NCBI RefSeq assembly: GCF_011634835.1
Contig: NZ_SIRP01000001.1
Location: forward strand, 2,232,034-2,296,033
Length of the DNA: 64,000 nucleotides
Direction of reading: 5' to 3'
From: Isoptericola sp. BMS4
GTDB lineage: Bacteria > Actinomycetota > Actinomycetes > Actinomycetales > Cellulomonadaceae
In this document: positions 63,106 through 64,000 of the stretch, one piece after another
Position numbering within the stretch: position 1 is the first letter of the stretch
Layout of the letters: every line of letters starts with the position of its first letter
Notes under the pieces: model-generated
What the model was told of the DNA's origin: nothing
Database searches by the model: none
Seen by the model: only the letters and a program-made list of their open reading frames with translations
Made by a program: the position numbers and the translations under genes

Positions 63106-64000
63106 GCACGGCCCGGATCGCGACCACGAGCGACCTCGGCGTCCTGGCCACGGTGCGCCGGGGCGTGCAGATCTCGCCGCAGATCGTCGACGGCCTGTGG
63201 CTGACGCTCGCCCTCGCCGTGCTCGGGGCGGCCGGCCGGGTCGTCGTGCCGATGACGGTGCAGCGCACCATCGACGACGGGATCCTGGCCGCCGGCGGTC
63301 CCGACGGCGGCCGGGTGCTGCTCCTCACGGGCCTGGCCGCGGCCGCCGTCGTCCTCGCCGGCGCGTGCACGGCCATGGTGAACGTGCGGCTGTTCCGGGC
63401 CACGGAGGCAGGCCTGGCGGCCCTGCGGGTGCGGGCGTTCCGGCACGTGCACGACCTGTCGACGCTCGCGCAGGGCACCGAGCTGCGCGGGTCGCTGGTC
63501 TCGCGCGTGACGAACGACGTCGACACGGTGTCGCTGTTCGTCCAGTGGGGCGGCATCACCCTGATCGTCTCGACCCTGCAGGTCGCTGTCGCGACGGCGC
63601 TGATGCTGGTGTACTCGCCCTTGCTGACGGCCGTCGTGTGGGTGTCCTTCGTGCCCGTGTTCCTTCTGCTGCGCTTCGGGCAGCGGCTCGTCAACCGGGC
63701 GTACACGCGGGTGCGCACCCGCGTGGGGGCGATGCTGGCCGCCGTCTCCGAGGCCGTGGTCGGCGCGGAGACCCTGCGGGCGTACGGCGCGCAGGCGCGG
63801 ACGGGACGGCGGATCGACGCCGCCGTGGAGGACACCCGGGCGGCGCAGGGCAGGGCGATGGTGGCGGTGGCGAGCGTCTTCTCCACCGGCACCCTCATGG
63901 CCACGGCGGTGCTGGGCGTCGTCGTCGTGGTCGGTGCCCACCTCGGGATGGCCGGCGACCTCACCGCCGGCGAGCTCGTCGCGTTCCTGTTCTGCGTCCA
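63102..64000 (+). CDS. Partner ABC exporter half-transporter (partial, 5' end)
   Basis: The gene starts at ATG 63102, overlapping the previous stop, and runs past the window edge; about 299 residues are visible. They form an exporter membrane domain: [16 protein letters not shown] near residue 51, [19 protein letters not shown] near 130, [16 protein letters not shown] near 217 and a hydrophobic end. The ATPase domain lies outside the window. If the pair is heterodimeric, this subunit should carry an intact catalytic Glu and switch His, which cannot be checked here. Confidence 0.9.
   Translation, partial: MSTARIATTSDLGVLATVRRGVQISPQIVDGLWLTLALAVLGAAGRVVVPMTVQRTIDDGILAAGGPDGGRVLLLTGLAAAAVVLAGACTAMVNVRLFRATEAGLAALRVRAFRHVHDLSTLAQGTELRGSLVSRVTNDVDTVSLFVQWGGITLIVSTLQVAVATALMLVYSPLLTAVVWVSFVPVFLLLRFGQRLVNRAYTRVRTRVGAMLAAVSEAVVGAETLRAYGAQARTGRRIDAAVEDTRAAQGRAMVAVASVFSTGTLMATAVLGVVVVVGAHLGMAGDLTAGELVAFLFCV

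Overview
The window is one contiguous stretch of a very GC-rich (roughly three quarters G+C) actinobacterial chromosome. The gene set includes a complete Pup-proteasome locus, the mycothiol enzyme MshC, an ImuA'/ImuB/DnaE2 mutasome behind a LexA box, IdeR/DtxR-type iron boxes and a DasR-type operator. Together with the gene order this points to the Micrococcales, most plausibly a Cellulomonas/Cellulosimicrobium/Isoptericola-like organism (inference; no 16S gene is present). Many genes start at a GTG or ATG lying 6-8 nt behind a TANNNT hexamer, the geometry of leaderless transcripts.

Layout. 1-3.1 kb: end of an unidentified gene, a TrmH/SpoU RNA methyltransferase, and a secreted GH84 N-acetylglucosaminidase with a DasR operator. 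3.3-9.5 kb: an iron-siderophore uptake locus (ATPase, binding lipoprotein, fused two-module permease), a universal stress protein and a siderophore-interacting reductase; the locus and the reductase each begin at an iron box. 9.6-11.5 kb (minus): YbaK-type deacylase, PEBP-like protein, short-chain dehydrogenase. 11.6-18 kb: LexA box and the overlapping imuA'-imuB-dnaE2 operon. 18-25.4 kb: mixed single genes (GDPD, SRPBCC+ArsR pair, GNAT, lipoprotein, RIO-like kinase, MBL hydrolase, YdjM-like membrane protein, MazG-like hydrolase). 25.5-26 kb: tRNA-Leu(GAG), a strong hairpin and a 123-bp inverted-repeat element. 26-30 kb: an ABC exporter divergent from a NarL-type two-component system. 30-35 kb: NERD protein, AI-2E-type membrane protein, GNAT, and an ABC-F ATPase preceded by a 12-codon leader. 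35-41 kb: a PotABCD-like importer whose last gene is an adenosine deaminase, divergent from a LacI regulator. 41-48 kb: M20 peptidase, fructosamine-kinase-like protein, DUF5703-like protein, acidic protein, aldo/keto reductase, uppP, mshC, PAC2 protein. 48.4-59 kb: HAD hydrolase (CTG start), site-2-protease-like protein, trmI, mpa, dop, an unknown secreted protein, pup, prcB, prcA, pafA. 59-64 kb: a cluster of inverted, tandem and hexanucleotide repeats, an FKBP lipoprotein, hisF and a heterodimeric ABC exporter that runs off the window.

The central system is Pup-proteasome degradation: Dop deamidates Pup, PafA ligates it to lysines, Mpa unfolds the tagged protein and PrcA/PrcB degrade it. 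The iron locus, the mutasome, the ABC/two-component module and the LacI-importer-deaminase cluster are self-contained units with recognisable control sites.

I found no CRISPR array, prophage, transposase or replication origin. The least explained items are three long inverted repeats (11604-11673, 25835-25957, 59072-59175), the repeat cluster after pafA, the ABC-F leader, and the unknown gene between dop and pup.
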